Shown piece after piece: positions 35,477-43,489 of a stretch of 64,000 bases of DNA (position 1 is its first letter; every line of letters starts with the position of its first letter). The notes beneath the pieces are model-generated. The model ran no database searches, was not told where the DNA came from, and saw only the letters and a list, made by a program, of their open reading frames with translations. The position numbers and the translations under genes were made by a program. The DNA comes from Pseudoduganella plicata (lineage in GTDB: Bacteria > Pseudomonadota > Gammaproteobacteria > Burkholderiales > Burkholderiaceae_D): positions 3,286,001 through 3,350,000 of the forward strand of contig NZ_CP038026.1 in assembly GCF_004421005.1 (NCBI RefSeq), given 5' to 3'.

Positions 35477-36721
35477 TTACTTCGCGGCCAGCAGGGTGTC
35501 CAGACCCTTGCGCAGCAGGCCGACGGCTTCGTCGATCTGCGCATCCGTCACGATCAGCGCCGGCGCCAGGCGCAGCACGTCGGGACCGGCGATCAGCACC
35601 ATCAGGCCTTCCGCTTCGGCGGCGCGCTGGATGTCCTTCGAGCGGCCCTTGAACTCTTCCGACACGACCATGCCCAGCAGCAGGCCGGCGCCGCGCACGG
35701 CGGTAAACACCTGCGGGTAGTCGCGGATGACGCCTTCCAGCTTGTCGATCAGGTACAGGCTTGCTTCCTTGACGCGGGCCAGGAAGGCCGGCTGGTTGAT
35801 CGTCTCCAGCACGGTCAGCGCGACGGTGGCGGCCAGCGGGTTGCCGCCGTACGTGGTGCCGTGGGTGCCGACGGACAGCGTCTGCGCCAGCGCTTCGGTC
35901 GTCAGCATCGCCGCGACCGGGTAGCCATTGCCCAGTGCCTTGGCCGACGTGAGGATGTCCGGCGTGACGCCGTAGCCCATGTAGGCGAACAGCGAGCCGG
36001 TACGGCCCATGCCGCACTGGACTTCGTCGAAGATCAGCAGCGCGCCGGTCTTGTCGCACAGGTCGCGCAGCGCCTGCAGGAACTCCGGATTGCCCGGCAT
36101 GACGCCGCCCTCGCCCTGCACCGGCTCCACCACCACGGCGCAGACGTCGTCGCCGATGGCGGCACGCGCCGCTTCGATGTCGTTGTACGGGATGTGGTCA
36201 ATTGCCGGCGGCAGCGGCTCGAAGCCTTCCGTGTACTTCGACTGGCCACCAACGGACACCGTGAACAGCGTACGGCCGTGGAAGGAATTGAAGCACGAGA
36301 TGATGCGCGATTTGTGCGCGCCGAATTTGGTGTGGGCGTATTTGCGCGCCAGCTTGAACGCCGCTTCGTTGGCTTCCGCGCCCGAGTTGCAGAAGAACGC
36401 GCGGTCGGCGAACGTCGCTTCCGTCAGGGCCAGGCCCAGACGCAGCACGGGCTCGTTGGTGTAGCCATTGCCCAGGTGCCACAGCGTGTTGGCCTGGCGC
36501 GTCAGCGCCTCGACGACAACGGGATTGCAGTGGCCCAGCGCCGCGACGGCGATGCCGGAGGTGAAGTCCAGGTAACGCTTGCCGCTCTGGTCCCACAGTT
36601 CCAGGCCCGCTGCACGCACTGGTACCATCGCTGCGGGTGCGTACGTCGGCACGAGCACTTCGTCAAAAGTCTGCCGGGTGACAGGGCGGGTGGTAACAGT
36701 CGTATCAAGCTTGGCGTTCAT
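35477..36721 (-). CDS. astC: Succinylornithine/acetylornithine aminotransferase
   Basis: This 414-residue class III PLP aminotransferase carries out step 3 of the AST pathway, N2-succinylornithine to succinylglutamate semialdehyde. The PLP-lysine is in ILTSAKALGNGYPVAAM, the PLP-stabilising Asp in LLIFDEVQCGMGRTG, and the substrate region is NSGAEANEAAFKLARKYAH. The sequence alone does not separate AstC from ArgD; its place at the head of the ast operon, behind ArgR-like boxes, decides for AstC. The ATG at 36721 is preceded by GGGGA. The frame is open to 36823 without homology. Confidence 0.93.
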   Translation of the reverse strand: MNAKLDTTVTTRPVTRQTFDEVLVPTYAPAAMVPVRAAGLELWDQSGKRYLDFTSGIAVAALGHCNPVVVEALTRQANTLWHLGNGYTNEPVLRLGLALTEATFADRAFFCNSGAEANEAAFKLARKYAHTKFGAHKSRIISCFNSFHGRTLFTVSVGGQSKYTEGFEPLPPAIDHIPYNDIEAARAAIGDDVCAVVVEPVQGEGGVMPGNPEFLQALRDLCDKTGALLIFDEVQCGMGRTGSLFAYMGYGVTPDILTSAKALGNGYPVAAMLTTEALAQTLSVGTHGTTYGGNPLAATVALTVLETINQPAFLARVKEASLYLIDKLEGVIRDYPQVFTAVRGAGLLLGMVVSEEFKGRSKDIQRAAEAEGLMVLIAGPDVLRLAPALIVTDAQIDEAVGLLRKGLDTLLAAK

Positions 36722-36779
36722 GGCAATCCCCATCGAGTTAAGAGGTACGGCCGCAGCGGAGCCGCTGCGGGTGTACAAC

Positions 36780-36842
36780 ATTGTAAAAGCGGGGATGCTA
36801 AAACTCTTTTGAATCTGCGACAAGGTTTTTCAGATTCGACCA
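36780..36842 (-). promoter_or_regulatory. astC promoter with two ArgR-like half-sites
   Basis: Reading on the minus strand: TGTCGC (36822-36817), N8, then AA matches the half-site TGTCGC-N8-AA described for Pseudomonas aeruginosa ArgR; a second, TGGTCG (36842-36837), N8, AA lies 20 nt upstream as a direct repeat. The promoter-proximal half-site covers the place of the -35 for TACAAT (36785-36780), which has no good -35 of its own. This is the geometry of an activator-dependent promoter. The match to the consensus is from memory of that system. Confidence 0.55.
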
Positions 36843-36858
36843 TAAGGAAGAAAAACCG

Positions 36859-36919
36859 CATAAAACCGGTGACAGGCTCCTGTTTCCCCGGGAAACAGGA
36901 GCCTGTCACCGGTTTTATG
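36859..36919. repeat. Perfect 30-bp inverted repeat, REP-like (element A)
   Basis: Arms 36859-36888 and 36890-36919 are exact reverse complements around a single C. Each arm contains AAAACCGGTGACAGGCTCC, which occurs identically at 46923-46941 in element B. The palindrome starts 10 nt beyond the stop of the AraC-type regulator gene and lies upstream of astC. It could work as a terminator for the regulator gene but is much longer than needed. Confidence 0.9.
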
Positions 36920-36928
36920 GTACCGGGC

Positions 36929-37870
36929 TTATGCTGCGGCGAGTTTGCGCTGTCGTTCTTCGCGCGGGGTGTTGCCGAACAGCGTGCCGAAGGCGGTGGA
37001 GAAATGCGAGCCGCTGGAGAAGCCGCACATCAGGCCCACCTGCACGATCGAGTGGTTGGTTTCCAGCAGCAGCTGGCGGGCGCGCTGCAGCCGCAGCTCC
37101 AGGTAGTACCGCGACGGCAGGCTGCCCAGGTACTGCTTGAACAGGCGCTCCAGCTGGCGCCGCGACAGGCCGACGAGGTTGGCGATGTCGTCCGTCGACA
37201 GCGGTTCCTCGATATTGGCTTCCATTAACGTGACCGCTTCCGACAGCTTCGGCTGCAGCGCGCCAAAACGGGCCTGCAGGGCCACGCGCTGGCGCTCGTC
37301 ATGGCTGCGCACCCGTTCGATGCACAGCGTTTCCTTGACGGCCGCCTGGGTGGCAGCGCCGAACAGGCTGTCGATCAAGGTCAGCGCGAAGTCGATGCTG
37401 GCGGCGCCGCCGCAGCAGCTCAGGTGACGGCCGTCGATTTCAAACAGGTGCGGGGTCAGGATGGCGCGCTCGGTGATCTCTTCCGTGTCCGCGTACAGGG
37501 CCCAAGGCAGCGCGATGCGGATGCCGCCCATGACGCCCGCGTCGGCCAGCCACAGCACGGCCGCGCCGACGCCGCCCCAATAGCCGGCGGCACGGCAGCG
37601 CCCGATAACGGCGCGCAGCGGCGCATCAAGCGGGCGCGGCAGGTGTTCGTCGGCCACCAGCAGCGCGATGTGCCAGTCCTCGTCGCTCTCGCCGATGGCT
37701 TGCGCCAAGGTACGCACGTGCAGCTCGAAGCCGTGACCGACCAGACGCTGCGCCACACGCAGCGGTTGTACAAGGCCGGCCCATGACAGGCTGTCGGCTT
37801 CGCCCGCGTTCACGAGCAGCATGCGCAGCGGCTGCCCGCGCGCCAGGCGCGTCAGGTCAGCGAACGACAT
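36929..37870 (-). CDS. GlxA/AraC family transcriptional regulator, ArgR-like
   Basis: The 313-residue protein has an N-terminal DJ-1/PfpI-like class I glutamine amidotransferase-type domain (about 15-190, with WADAGVMGGIRIALPW and SCCGGAASIDFALTLID) and a C-terminal AraC helix-turn-helix pair, TDDIANLVGLSRRQLERLFK and VGLMCGFSSGSHFSTAFGTLFGNTPREER. This architecture is shared with ArgR of Pseudomonas aeruginosa, the arginine-responsive activator of the aru/ast operon. It lies directly upstream of astC in the same orientation, with ArgR-like half-sites between them. The start is uncertain: the ATG at 37870 has a poor ribosome site and an internal ATG at 37822 is possible. Confidence 0.85.
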   Translation of the reverse strand: MSFADLTRLARGQPLRMLLVNAGEADSLSWAGLVQPLRVAQRLVGHGFELHVRTLAQAIGESDEDWHIALLVADEHLPRPLDAPLRAVIGRCRAAGYWGGVGAAVLWLADAGVMGGIRIALPWALYADTEEITERAILTPHLFEIDGRHLSCCGGAASIDFALTLIDSLFGAATQAAVKETLCIERVRSHDERQRVALQARFGALQPKLSEAVTLMEANIEEPLSTDDIANLVGLSRRQLERLFKQYLGSLPSRYYLELRLQRARQLLLETNHSIVQVGLMCGFSSGSHFSTAFGTLFGNTPREERQRKLAAA

Positions 37871-38074
37871 CGCCGGAGGACATCAATATTGGTACGGGCA
37901 TCAATGTGAGCAAATGCTGCGGCACGGAGGCAAAAGGTGCATCTATGATACCCGGAGTTTCACACGCGCAGAATCGGTGCCATTCCGCCGGCGCTATAAT
38001 TCTCCATCAGCGGGCGGCGCTGTGCCGCCCGACGCCATCCCAATGTCCGACAACCATACAGAACAATACAGACC

Positions 38075-38359
38075 ATGCTGAAAACCACTCTGCTCGACGG
38101 CGTCACGCCGGCCAAATTCGACCAACAAATCACCGGAAACCTGCTGCTGGAAACGACTTCCGTCGATGAGGTGCGCCGTGAAAAACTGCTGATCGGCGTA
38201 CGCAACGAAGAAGGCGGCATTTACCGCCTGATCGGTGCAACCAAGCACAACAGCTTTACCAATGCCGTCGAGGAACTGGAAGACCTGGAACTGGTCGACG
38301 AACTGAGCGACGTGGAAGGCACCCAGGAAGGCTGCGACGCTATTTTCCGCCAGGAATAA
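38075..38359 (+). CDS. Small acidic protein of unknown function (94 aa)
   Basis: I recognise no family. The 94-residue product is acidic, especially in the C-terminal third (AVEELEDLELVDELSDVEGTQEG), has no signal peptide or membrane segment, and contains one Cys near the end. The middle reads as alternating strands (KLLIGVRNEEGGIYRLIGATK). It is monocistronic, with a 96-nt spacer before the HDOD gene in the same direction. The third-position GC pattern and the isolated frame support a real gene. Confidence 0.7.
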   Translation: MLKTTLLDGVTPAKFDQQITGNLLLETTSVDEVRREKLLIGVRNEEGGIYRLIGATKHNSFTNAVEELEDLELVDELSDVEGTQEGCDAIFRQE

Positions 38360-38455
38360 CTTAATTGCGGGCATTTCCGCAACGGGATCGCCCGGATTCC
38401 ACATAAATCTCCATCGAATAATTCCGCATGGCAATATTGTAGGTATAATTTTTCG

Positions 38456-39292
38456 ATGGACAGACTCGCCACCTTTAAAACCATCGCAGCTCAGGCGAGC
38501 TGCGGTGAACTTACGTTCCCCGCCAATGTCGAGGCCTCCGTCAGGCTGCAACAGGCGCTGATGGACCCCGACTGTCATGCGGACGTCGCCACGCGCCTGA
38601 TTCAGGCCGATCCGCTGCTGGCCGCGCGCACCGTCGCCATTGCCAACTCCGTCGCCTACAACCGCTCCGGCACCGAAATCTCCGGCGTCCGCTCGGCCGT
38701 GCAGCGCCTCGGCGTGCGCACCCTGCAGTCGCTCGTGGCCGCGGTGATCGTGCGCCAGATCGGCAGCCGGGCGACCGACCCGGTGGTGCGAGAGCACATG
38801 CAGCGCCTTTGGGAACATACCGCGCACACGGCGGCGCTGGCACAGGTCATCGCACGTCGCGTCACCCACGTCGATCCCGATACCGCGCTGTTTGCCGGTA
38901 TCGTGCATGAAGTGGGCGGTTTTTATCTGTTGTCGCGCGCCGAGGACTATCCCGGCATCCTCGATGGCGAGCCGGAAGAGTGGACGGACCACGGCGAGAT
39001 CGAGATCGGCCGCGGCGTGCTGGCCAAGCTGGTGGTGCCGGAATCCGTGATGGCGGCCGTCGAATCGATGTGGGGCGGCATGCGCGCGCTGCCGCCGGAA
39101 GACCTGGGCGACACGCTGCTGCTGGCGGACGACCTGGCACCTGTCCCCTCCCCCCTGCATACGCGCCCCGGCACGATTACGCCAGCGGCCGCACGCACGA
39201 TCGATTTCGCCATCGGCGACGGCACCTTCGATGCCATCCTGCGCGAATCGGCAGATGAAGTCGAATCGCTGTATGCGGTGCTGATGCTGTAA
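38456..39292 (+). CDS. HDOD domain-containing protein
   Basis: The 278-residue protein is an HDOD (HD-related output) domain over about residues 20-220: FPANVEASVRLQQALMDPDC, then LIQADPLLAARTVAIANSVAY, SGVRSAVQRLGVRTLQSLV and FAGIVHEVGGFYLL. In the last block the HD-type metal pair is reduced to His-Glu, as is usual for HDOD proteins, which act as signalling scaffolds rather than phosphodiesterases. No GGDEF or EAL partner is attached. The target process (motility, second messenger or cell cycle) cannot be told. Confidence 0.88.
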   Translation: MDRLATFKTIAAQASCGELTFPANVEASVRLQQALMDPDCHADVATRLIQADPLLAARTVAIANSVAYNRSGTEISGVRSAVQRLGVRTLQSLVAAVIVRQIGSRATDPVVREHMQRLWEHTAHTAALAQVIARRVTHVDPDTALFAGIVHEVGGFYLLSRAEDYPGILDGEPEEWTDHGEIEIGRGVLAKLVVPESVMAAVESMWGGMRALPPEDLGDTLLLADDLAPVPSPLHTRPGTITPAAARTIDFAIGDGTFDAILRESADEVESLYAVLML

Positions 39293-39301
39293 TGGTTGGT
39301 C

Positions 39302-39350
39302 CAGCTCGCGTCCCGCCACGGTGCCTGACACCGTTGTGGGACGCGAGCTG
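39302..39350. repeat. Imperfect inverted repeat with GGTGCCTGACACC core (element C)
   Basis: Perfect outer arms of 13 nt (39302-39314 and 39338-39350) flank an inner, imperfect palindrome centred on GTGCCTGACAC. It begins 9 nt after the HDOD stop. Its size and place match the other intergenic palindromes in this window, and its core resembles their GACAGGC cores. Confidence 0.75.
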
Positions 39351-39425
39351 AAACGCGGGCTGGGATCAAGCGCGGCCGTCGCTCTGCCATTTCGGCGATA
39401 ATTGGTTTTTTTGCACGCCGAACCG

Positions 39426-40361
39426 ATGAACCGATTCCACCACGCCCTGCGCCGGCTGACGGCCGCCCTGTTGCTGGCCGCCGGCCCCACGCTGGCGTTC
39501 GCACAAGGCGGCACCATCGCGCTCGAAGGCGCGCCCTATGTGCTCGAAGGCACGGAAGTGCGCAGCATCCGAGCCGCGAATCTGCAGCGCGATTACCAGA
39601 TCTATGTCAGCCTGCCGCCTTCGTATGCGAAATCGGGCCGCAGCTATCCCGTTGTCTTCGTGACCGACGCGCCCTACGCGTTTCCGGTCACGCGCGCCAT
39701 CGGCTACCGCGCCGGGCGTGGGGGACGCAGTATCGAGGAGTTCATCCTGGTGGGCCTGTCGTATGCGCGCGGCGACACCGCCGAATACAGCCGCCGGCGC
39801 GACTACACGCCCACGCCTTCGGGCGACACGACACTCGTGTCGGACATGCCGGGCCGCGAACCGAAGTTCGGCGAGGCCGCCGGCTACCGCCGCTTCCTGG
39901 CCGACGAAGTATTCCCGTTCGTGGCGAAGCACTACCGCGCCGACATGGGCCGCAAGACCTTCATCGGCCATTCCTACGGCTCGCTGCTGGGCCTCGACGC
40001 GTTGCTGAACGAACCGGAGATGTTCGAAAACTATGTGCTGGGCAGCCCTTCGCTGTGGTTCAACAAGCGCGTCATGTTCGAGCGCGAGAAGGCTTATGCC
40101 GCCACGCACAAGGAACTGAAGGCCAATGTGTTCTTTGCCGTCGGCAGCTATGAGGCCGTACGCCACGGCCCGCGCTTCAACAAGGACGAGGACATGGTGC
40201 GCGACCTGCGCAATTTCACGGCCGTACTGAAGTCGCGCAACTACCCCGGCCTGAGCATCACGAGCGTCGTCGTGCCGGACGAGGATCACCTGACGATTGC
40301 CCCCGCCGTCATCACGCGCGGCTTGCGCTGGGCGCTGCCCGGCAGCGACCGGCCACGATGA
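39426..40361 (+). CDS. Secreted alpha/beta hydrolase (esterase, COG2819 type)
   Basis: The 311-residue protein has a signal peptide (MNRFHHALRRLTAALLLAAGPTLAFAQ). The nucleophile is in FIGHSYGSLLG, with a preceding oxyanion region around VVFVTDAPYAFPVTRA, and the C-terminal catalytic His is in VVPDEDHLTI. It resembles the Fes/IroE/BesA-type siderophore or general esterases of COG2819. No siderophore genes are nearby, so the substrate is open. The ATG at 39426 is chosen for the signal peptide. Confidence 0.87.
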   Translation: MNRFHHALRRLTAALLLAAGPTLAFAQGGTIALEGAPYVLEGTEVRSIRAANLQRDYQIYVSLPPSYAKSGRSYPVVFVTDAPYAFPVTRAIGYRAGRGGRSIEEFILVGLSYARGDTAEYSRRRDYTPTPSGDTTLVSDMPGREPKFGEAAGYRRFLADEVFPFVAKHYRADMGRKTFIGHSYGSLLGLDALLNEPEMFENYVLGSPSLWFNKRVMFEREKAYAATHKELKANVFFAVGSYEAVRHGPRFNKDEDMVRDLRNFTAVLKSRNYPGLSITSVVVPDEDHLTIAPAVITRGLRWALPGSDRPR

Positions 40362-40417
40362 CGGTTTCGTCATCCAACTGACGCCGGCGCCGGTGCACAA
40401 TACGGCCAGGAGGAATC

Positions 40418-41089
40418 ATGCGCATACTGGTCGTGGAAGACGAGCCGAAGACGGGTAATCACCTGTTGCAAGGCCTGCAGGAAGCGGGCTTCGACGCGGC
40501 CCTGGCCCGCACCGGCCCTGAAGGGCTGCGCCTGGCCCTGGCGGAAGAGTACGACCTGGTCGTGCTGGACGTGATGCTGCCGGCGATGGACGGCTGGACG
40601 GTGCTGCGCAGCCTGCGCGAACGCAAGGACACGCCGGTGCTGTTCCTCACGGCCCGTGACGATATCCCCGACCGCGTGCGCGGCCTGGAACTGGGCGCCG
40701 ACGATTACCTCGTCAAGCCGTTCGCCTTTGCCGAACTGCTGGCCCGCATCCGTACGCTGCTGCGGCGCGGGCCCGTGCGCGAGGAAGCGACGATCCGCAT
40801 TGCCGACGCCGAGATCGACGTACTGCGCCACAAGGTGACGCGCAACGGCCAGCGCATCGACCTGACGCCCAAGGAATTCGCACTGCTGCACCTGCTGGCG
40901 CGCCGGCGCGGCGAGGTGCTGTCGCGCCGCCTGATTGCCGCCCAGGTGTGGGACATGAACTTCGATTCGGACACCAACGTCGTCGACGTGGCGATCCGCC
41001 GCCTGCGCGCCAAGCTGGACGATCCGTGGCCCGTAAAACTGGTGCACACGGTGCGCGGCATCGGCTACACGGTGGACGACAAGACGTAA
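40418..41089 (+). CDS. OmpR-family response regulator (heavy-metal type)
   Basis: The 223-residue protein has a receiver domain with the acidic pocket in VVEDEP, phospho-acceptor Asp51 ([12 protein letters not shown]), Thr in FLTARD and Lys in DDYLVKPF, followed by a winged-helix DNA-binding domain (about 125-220) with [14 protein letters not shown] and TVRGIGYTV. It is closest to the CusR/IrlR/CzcR group. An AGGAGGAATC ribosome site precedes the ATG. The sensor gene overlaps its stop (TAATG), so the pair is translationally coupled. No metal-efflux genes are adjacent. Confidence 0.93.
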   Translation: MRILVVEDEPKTGNHLLQGLQEAGFDAALARTGPEGLRLALAEEYDLVVLDVMLPAMDGWTVLRSLRERKDTPVLFLTARDDIPDRVRGLELGADDYLVKPFAFAELLARIRTLLRRGPVREEATIRIADAEIDVLRHKVTRNGQRIDLTPKEFALLHLLARRRGEVLSRRLIAAQVWDMNFDSDTNVVDVAIRRLRAKLDDPWPVKLVHTVRGIGYTVDDKT

Positions 41090-42519
41090 TGCGGCGCCTG
41101 TCCATCGCCCTGCGCCTGGCGCTGCTGTTTTCCGCCATCGCCGCCGCCGTGTTTCTGGCCGTGGGCGCCTACCTGTACCAAACCTTGCAGCGGCAGATGT
41201 CCGACCGGGACGATACGGAGCTGCTCAACAAGGTGGTGCTGATCCGCCACTTACTCGCCAGCCAGCCGATGCCGCTGGCGATGCCGGAGGAACTGCGCAT
41301 GGTGCTGGAAAACGTGTTCGGCCAGGACGGCATGCAGCTGGCCCTGACGGATACGGACGGCCGCACCGTCGTCCGCACGACCGGCCCGGCCGGCATGGCA
41401 CCGCCCGGCTGGCCGGCTGTCCCATTGACGCGCGAGCCGGCGCGGGCCGACGTACACGACTGGATGTTGCCGACGGGCCCGGGACGCGCCATCGCCGCCC
41501 TGGGCAACGCCGGTACCGGCAGGGCGCCCGTACGCATCACGATCGTGCGCCAGCGCTCCCACCGGCTGGCGATCCTGAAACAATATACGTCGGACCTGGC
41601 CGCCGGTCTCGCGGTCGGCACGCTGGTGGCGACGGGGCTGGCGTTCGCGGTGGTGCGGCGCGGCATGCGCCCTCTGCATGACGTGATCGGCAAGGCCAAC
41701 GAGATCAGCACGCAGCGCCTGGCCAGCCGCCTCTCCGTGCAGGACGTGCCGGCCGAACTGCGCGAACTGGGCGTTGCCTTCAACGCCATGCTGGACAGGC
41801 TGGAGGAAGGCGTGCAGCGCCTGTCCGGCTTTGCCGCCGATCTGGCGCACGACCTGCGCACACCGCTGAACACCTTGATGATGCAGACGCAGGTGGCGCT
41901 GGCGTACCCCCGCGGCAGCGCCGAATACGAAGCGCTGCTGGCTTCCAATCTGGAGGAATACGAGCGCCTGGCCCGGATGATCGAGAACACGCTGTTCCTG
42001 GCCCGTGCCGACCACGCGCAACTGGCACTGCGCCCAACGTCGCTCGACGCCGCACGCGAGCTGGCCCATATCGCCGACTACTTCGACATGCTGGCCGAGG
42101 AAGGCGGGATCGCCCTGCGGGTGGACGCGCAGGGCACTGTCGCCGCCGATCCCATCCTGCTGCGGCGCGCCGTCAACAACCTGGTGGCCAATGCGGTGCG
42201 GCATACGCCGCGCGGCGGCAACGTGACGCTGTGGGCGCGCGAGGATGCGGACGGCACCCGCATCGAGGTACGCAACACGGGCAGCGCCATCGCGCCGGAG
42301 CACCTGGCGCAAGTCTTCGACCGTTACTACCGGGCCGACCCGGCGCGCGCCGAGGGCGGCACGTCTGCCGGTTTGGGACTGGCGATCGTGCGCGCCATCA
42401 TGCAGCTGCACGGCGGCAACGCGACAGCAGCGAGCGACGGTGGCCACACCGTCTTCACGCTGCGCTTTCCGCCGGCAGCGCGCCCAGCGCCAGCAGGCGC
42501 CGACGGCGATAGTGATTGA
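41089..42519 (+). CDS. Heavy-metal-type sensor histidine kinase
   Basis: The 476-residue inner membrane protein has TM1 at about 8-30, a periplasmic sensor domain (31-167), TM2 at about 168-190, a HAMP linker, the HisKA box with phospho-His254 in DLAHDLRTPLN, and a HATPase domain with the N-box NNLVANAVRHTP and the G-box GLGLAIVRAIMQLHGG. The layout matches the CusS/IrlS family. The periplasmic part has no obvious metal-binding His/Met cluster, so the stimulus is unclear. The last 65 nt overlap a small minus-strand candidate gene. Confidence 0.92.
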   Translation: MRRLSIALRLALLFSAIAAAVFLAVGAYLYQTLQRQMSDRDDTELLNKVVLIRHLLASQPMPLAMPEELRMVLENVFGQDGMQLALTDTDGRTVVRTTGPAGMAPPGWPAVPLTREPARADVHDWMLPTGPGRAIAALGNAGTGRAPVRITIVRQRSHRLAILKQYTSDLAAGLAVGTLVATGLAFAVVRRGMRPLHDVIGKANEISTQRLASRLSVQDVPAELRELGVAFNAMLDRLEEGVQRLSGFAADLAHDLRTPLNTLMMQTQVALAYPRGSAEYEALLASNLEEYERLARMIENTLFLARADHAQLALRPTSLDAARELAHIADYFDMLAEEGGIALRVDAQGTVAADPILLRRAVNNLVANAVRHTPRGGNVTLWAREDADGTRIEVRNTGSAIAPEHLAQVFDRYYRADPARAEGGTSAGLGLAIVRAIMQLHGGNATAASDGGHTVFTLRFPPAARPAPAGADGDSD

Positions 42520-42637
42520 ACAGCCCGTCCGGGCCTTCGTCGCGCCAGGGGATATCCGGACCGGGACGGGATTCGCCCCGTGTGTCAGGGCCGGCTTCGT
42601 CGTTCGCGGCCGGCGGCACGGTTGTCGATTCGTCCAT
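42455..42637 (-). CDS. Candidate small protein overlapping the kinase 3' end
   Basis: A 60-residue frame starts at an ATG preceded by GGAGAG at ideal spacing. The product is polar and proline-rich, then basic (NHYRRRRLLALGALPAE). It overlaps the end of the histidine kinase gene convergently by 65 nt. No family is recognised. It lies just beyond the terminator of the GST gene, so it would need its own promoter. Confidence 0.35.
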   Translation of the reverse strand: MDESTTVPPAANDEAGPDTRGESRPGPDIPWRDEGPDGLFNHYRRRRLLALGALPAESAA

Positions 42638-42661
42638 CTGTCTCTCCACAAATCTGCGGAC

Positions 42662-42688
42662 AAAAAAAATGCCCGCTCGAGAGCGGGC
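42662..42688 (-). terminator. Rho-independent terminator downstream of the GST gene
   Basis: The stem GCCCGCTC/GAGCGGGC (42671-42678 with 42681-42688) is followed on the minus strand by a T run of eight after one A. It ends the transcript of the gene at 42788-43411. Confidence 0.87.
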
Positions 42689-42787
42689 CAAGTCCAAAAC
42701 TAGGGATGTCCTGAAAGAGACGAGTCCATAGTAAGGCTCGGGCTTGCCGCGCTCTGTGCGCCAATTCACATAAACCCACAATCGCTA

Positions 42788-43411
42788 TTACCACGGCCAC
42801 GGCGCATCCGTGCGTTGCCAGGCATCGAGCGTCTGGACTCGGGCGCGCCATGCGTTGATGTTCGGATACAGTGCCAGCGGTACATGGGCTCGTTCGACAT
42901 ACATCAGCGATGCGGCGATGGCATAGTCGGCCAGCGTGACCTCGTGTCCCACCATCCACTCGCGGCGGGCCAGATGCGCTTCCAGCACGGCGGCGAAGGG
43001 TTCCAGCAGGCGTGTCGCGCGGTCCAGCTCGGCCGGAACGGCATCGGCGCCGATGGCCATCTTCTTCCACACGTGCTCCCACGTGAACGTACTGACTGCG
43101 GGCCCAAAGTGCTGGACGGTCCAGAACAGCCAGCGGTTCACGTCGGCCCGGTCCCGCACATTCTGCGGATACAGCGTCTGGTCCGGTGTGCGGTCGGCCA
43201 GGTACGGCATGATCGCGCACGATTCCCACAGCACGAAGCCGCCGTCTTCCAGCACGGGGATCTTGCTGTTCGGGTTGATCTCGACCAGACGACGGCGGTC
43301 TTCCGGGCTCAACAGGTCGATCTCGGTCAATTCGAGATCGACGTTCAGGTGCGTGGCCGCCAGCATCACACGCCGGGCGCTGGACGAATTGGGGTGGTAG
43401 TACAGGCGCAT
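42788..43411 (-). CDS. Glutathione S-transferase family protein
   Basis: The 207-residue protein has a thioredoxin-like N-terminal domain starting MRLYYHPNSSSARRVMLAA, with the putative active-site Ser/Tyr in that first loop, cis-Pro in SKIPVLEDGGFVLWESCAI (glutathione-binding), and the all-helical C-terminal domain with the conserved GHEVTLADYAIAASL N-capping box. Bacterial theta/beta-like GSTs conjugate or reduce electrophiles in the cytoplasm. It is monocistronic, downstream of the WYL regulator gene but separated from it by 78 nt. Confidence 0.9.
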   Translation of the reverse strand: MRLYYHPNSSSARRVMLAATHLNVDLELTEIDLLSPEDRRRLVEINPNSKIPVLEDGGFVLWESCAIMPYLADRTPDQTLYPQNVRDRADVNRWLFWTVQHFGPAVSTFTWEHVWKKMAIGADAVPAELDRATRLLEPFAAVLEAHLARREWMVGHEVTLADYAIAASLMYVERAHVPLALYPNINAWRARVQTLDAWQRTDAPWPW

Positions 43412-43489
43412 TCGGATTTCCCTTGTTCCGGCATCGCTGCCGCTTGTTATCGATGCGTCAATCGTAACGGGAGCAACTGTCAGTTTCTG

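Noticed and set aside
35477..36721. Calling this aminotransferase ArgD (biosynthetic)
   Set aside because: Sequence alone allows it, but the gene heads the ast operon behind ArgR-like boxes, so the catabolic AstC assignment fits better.
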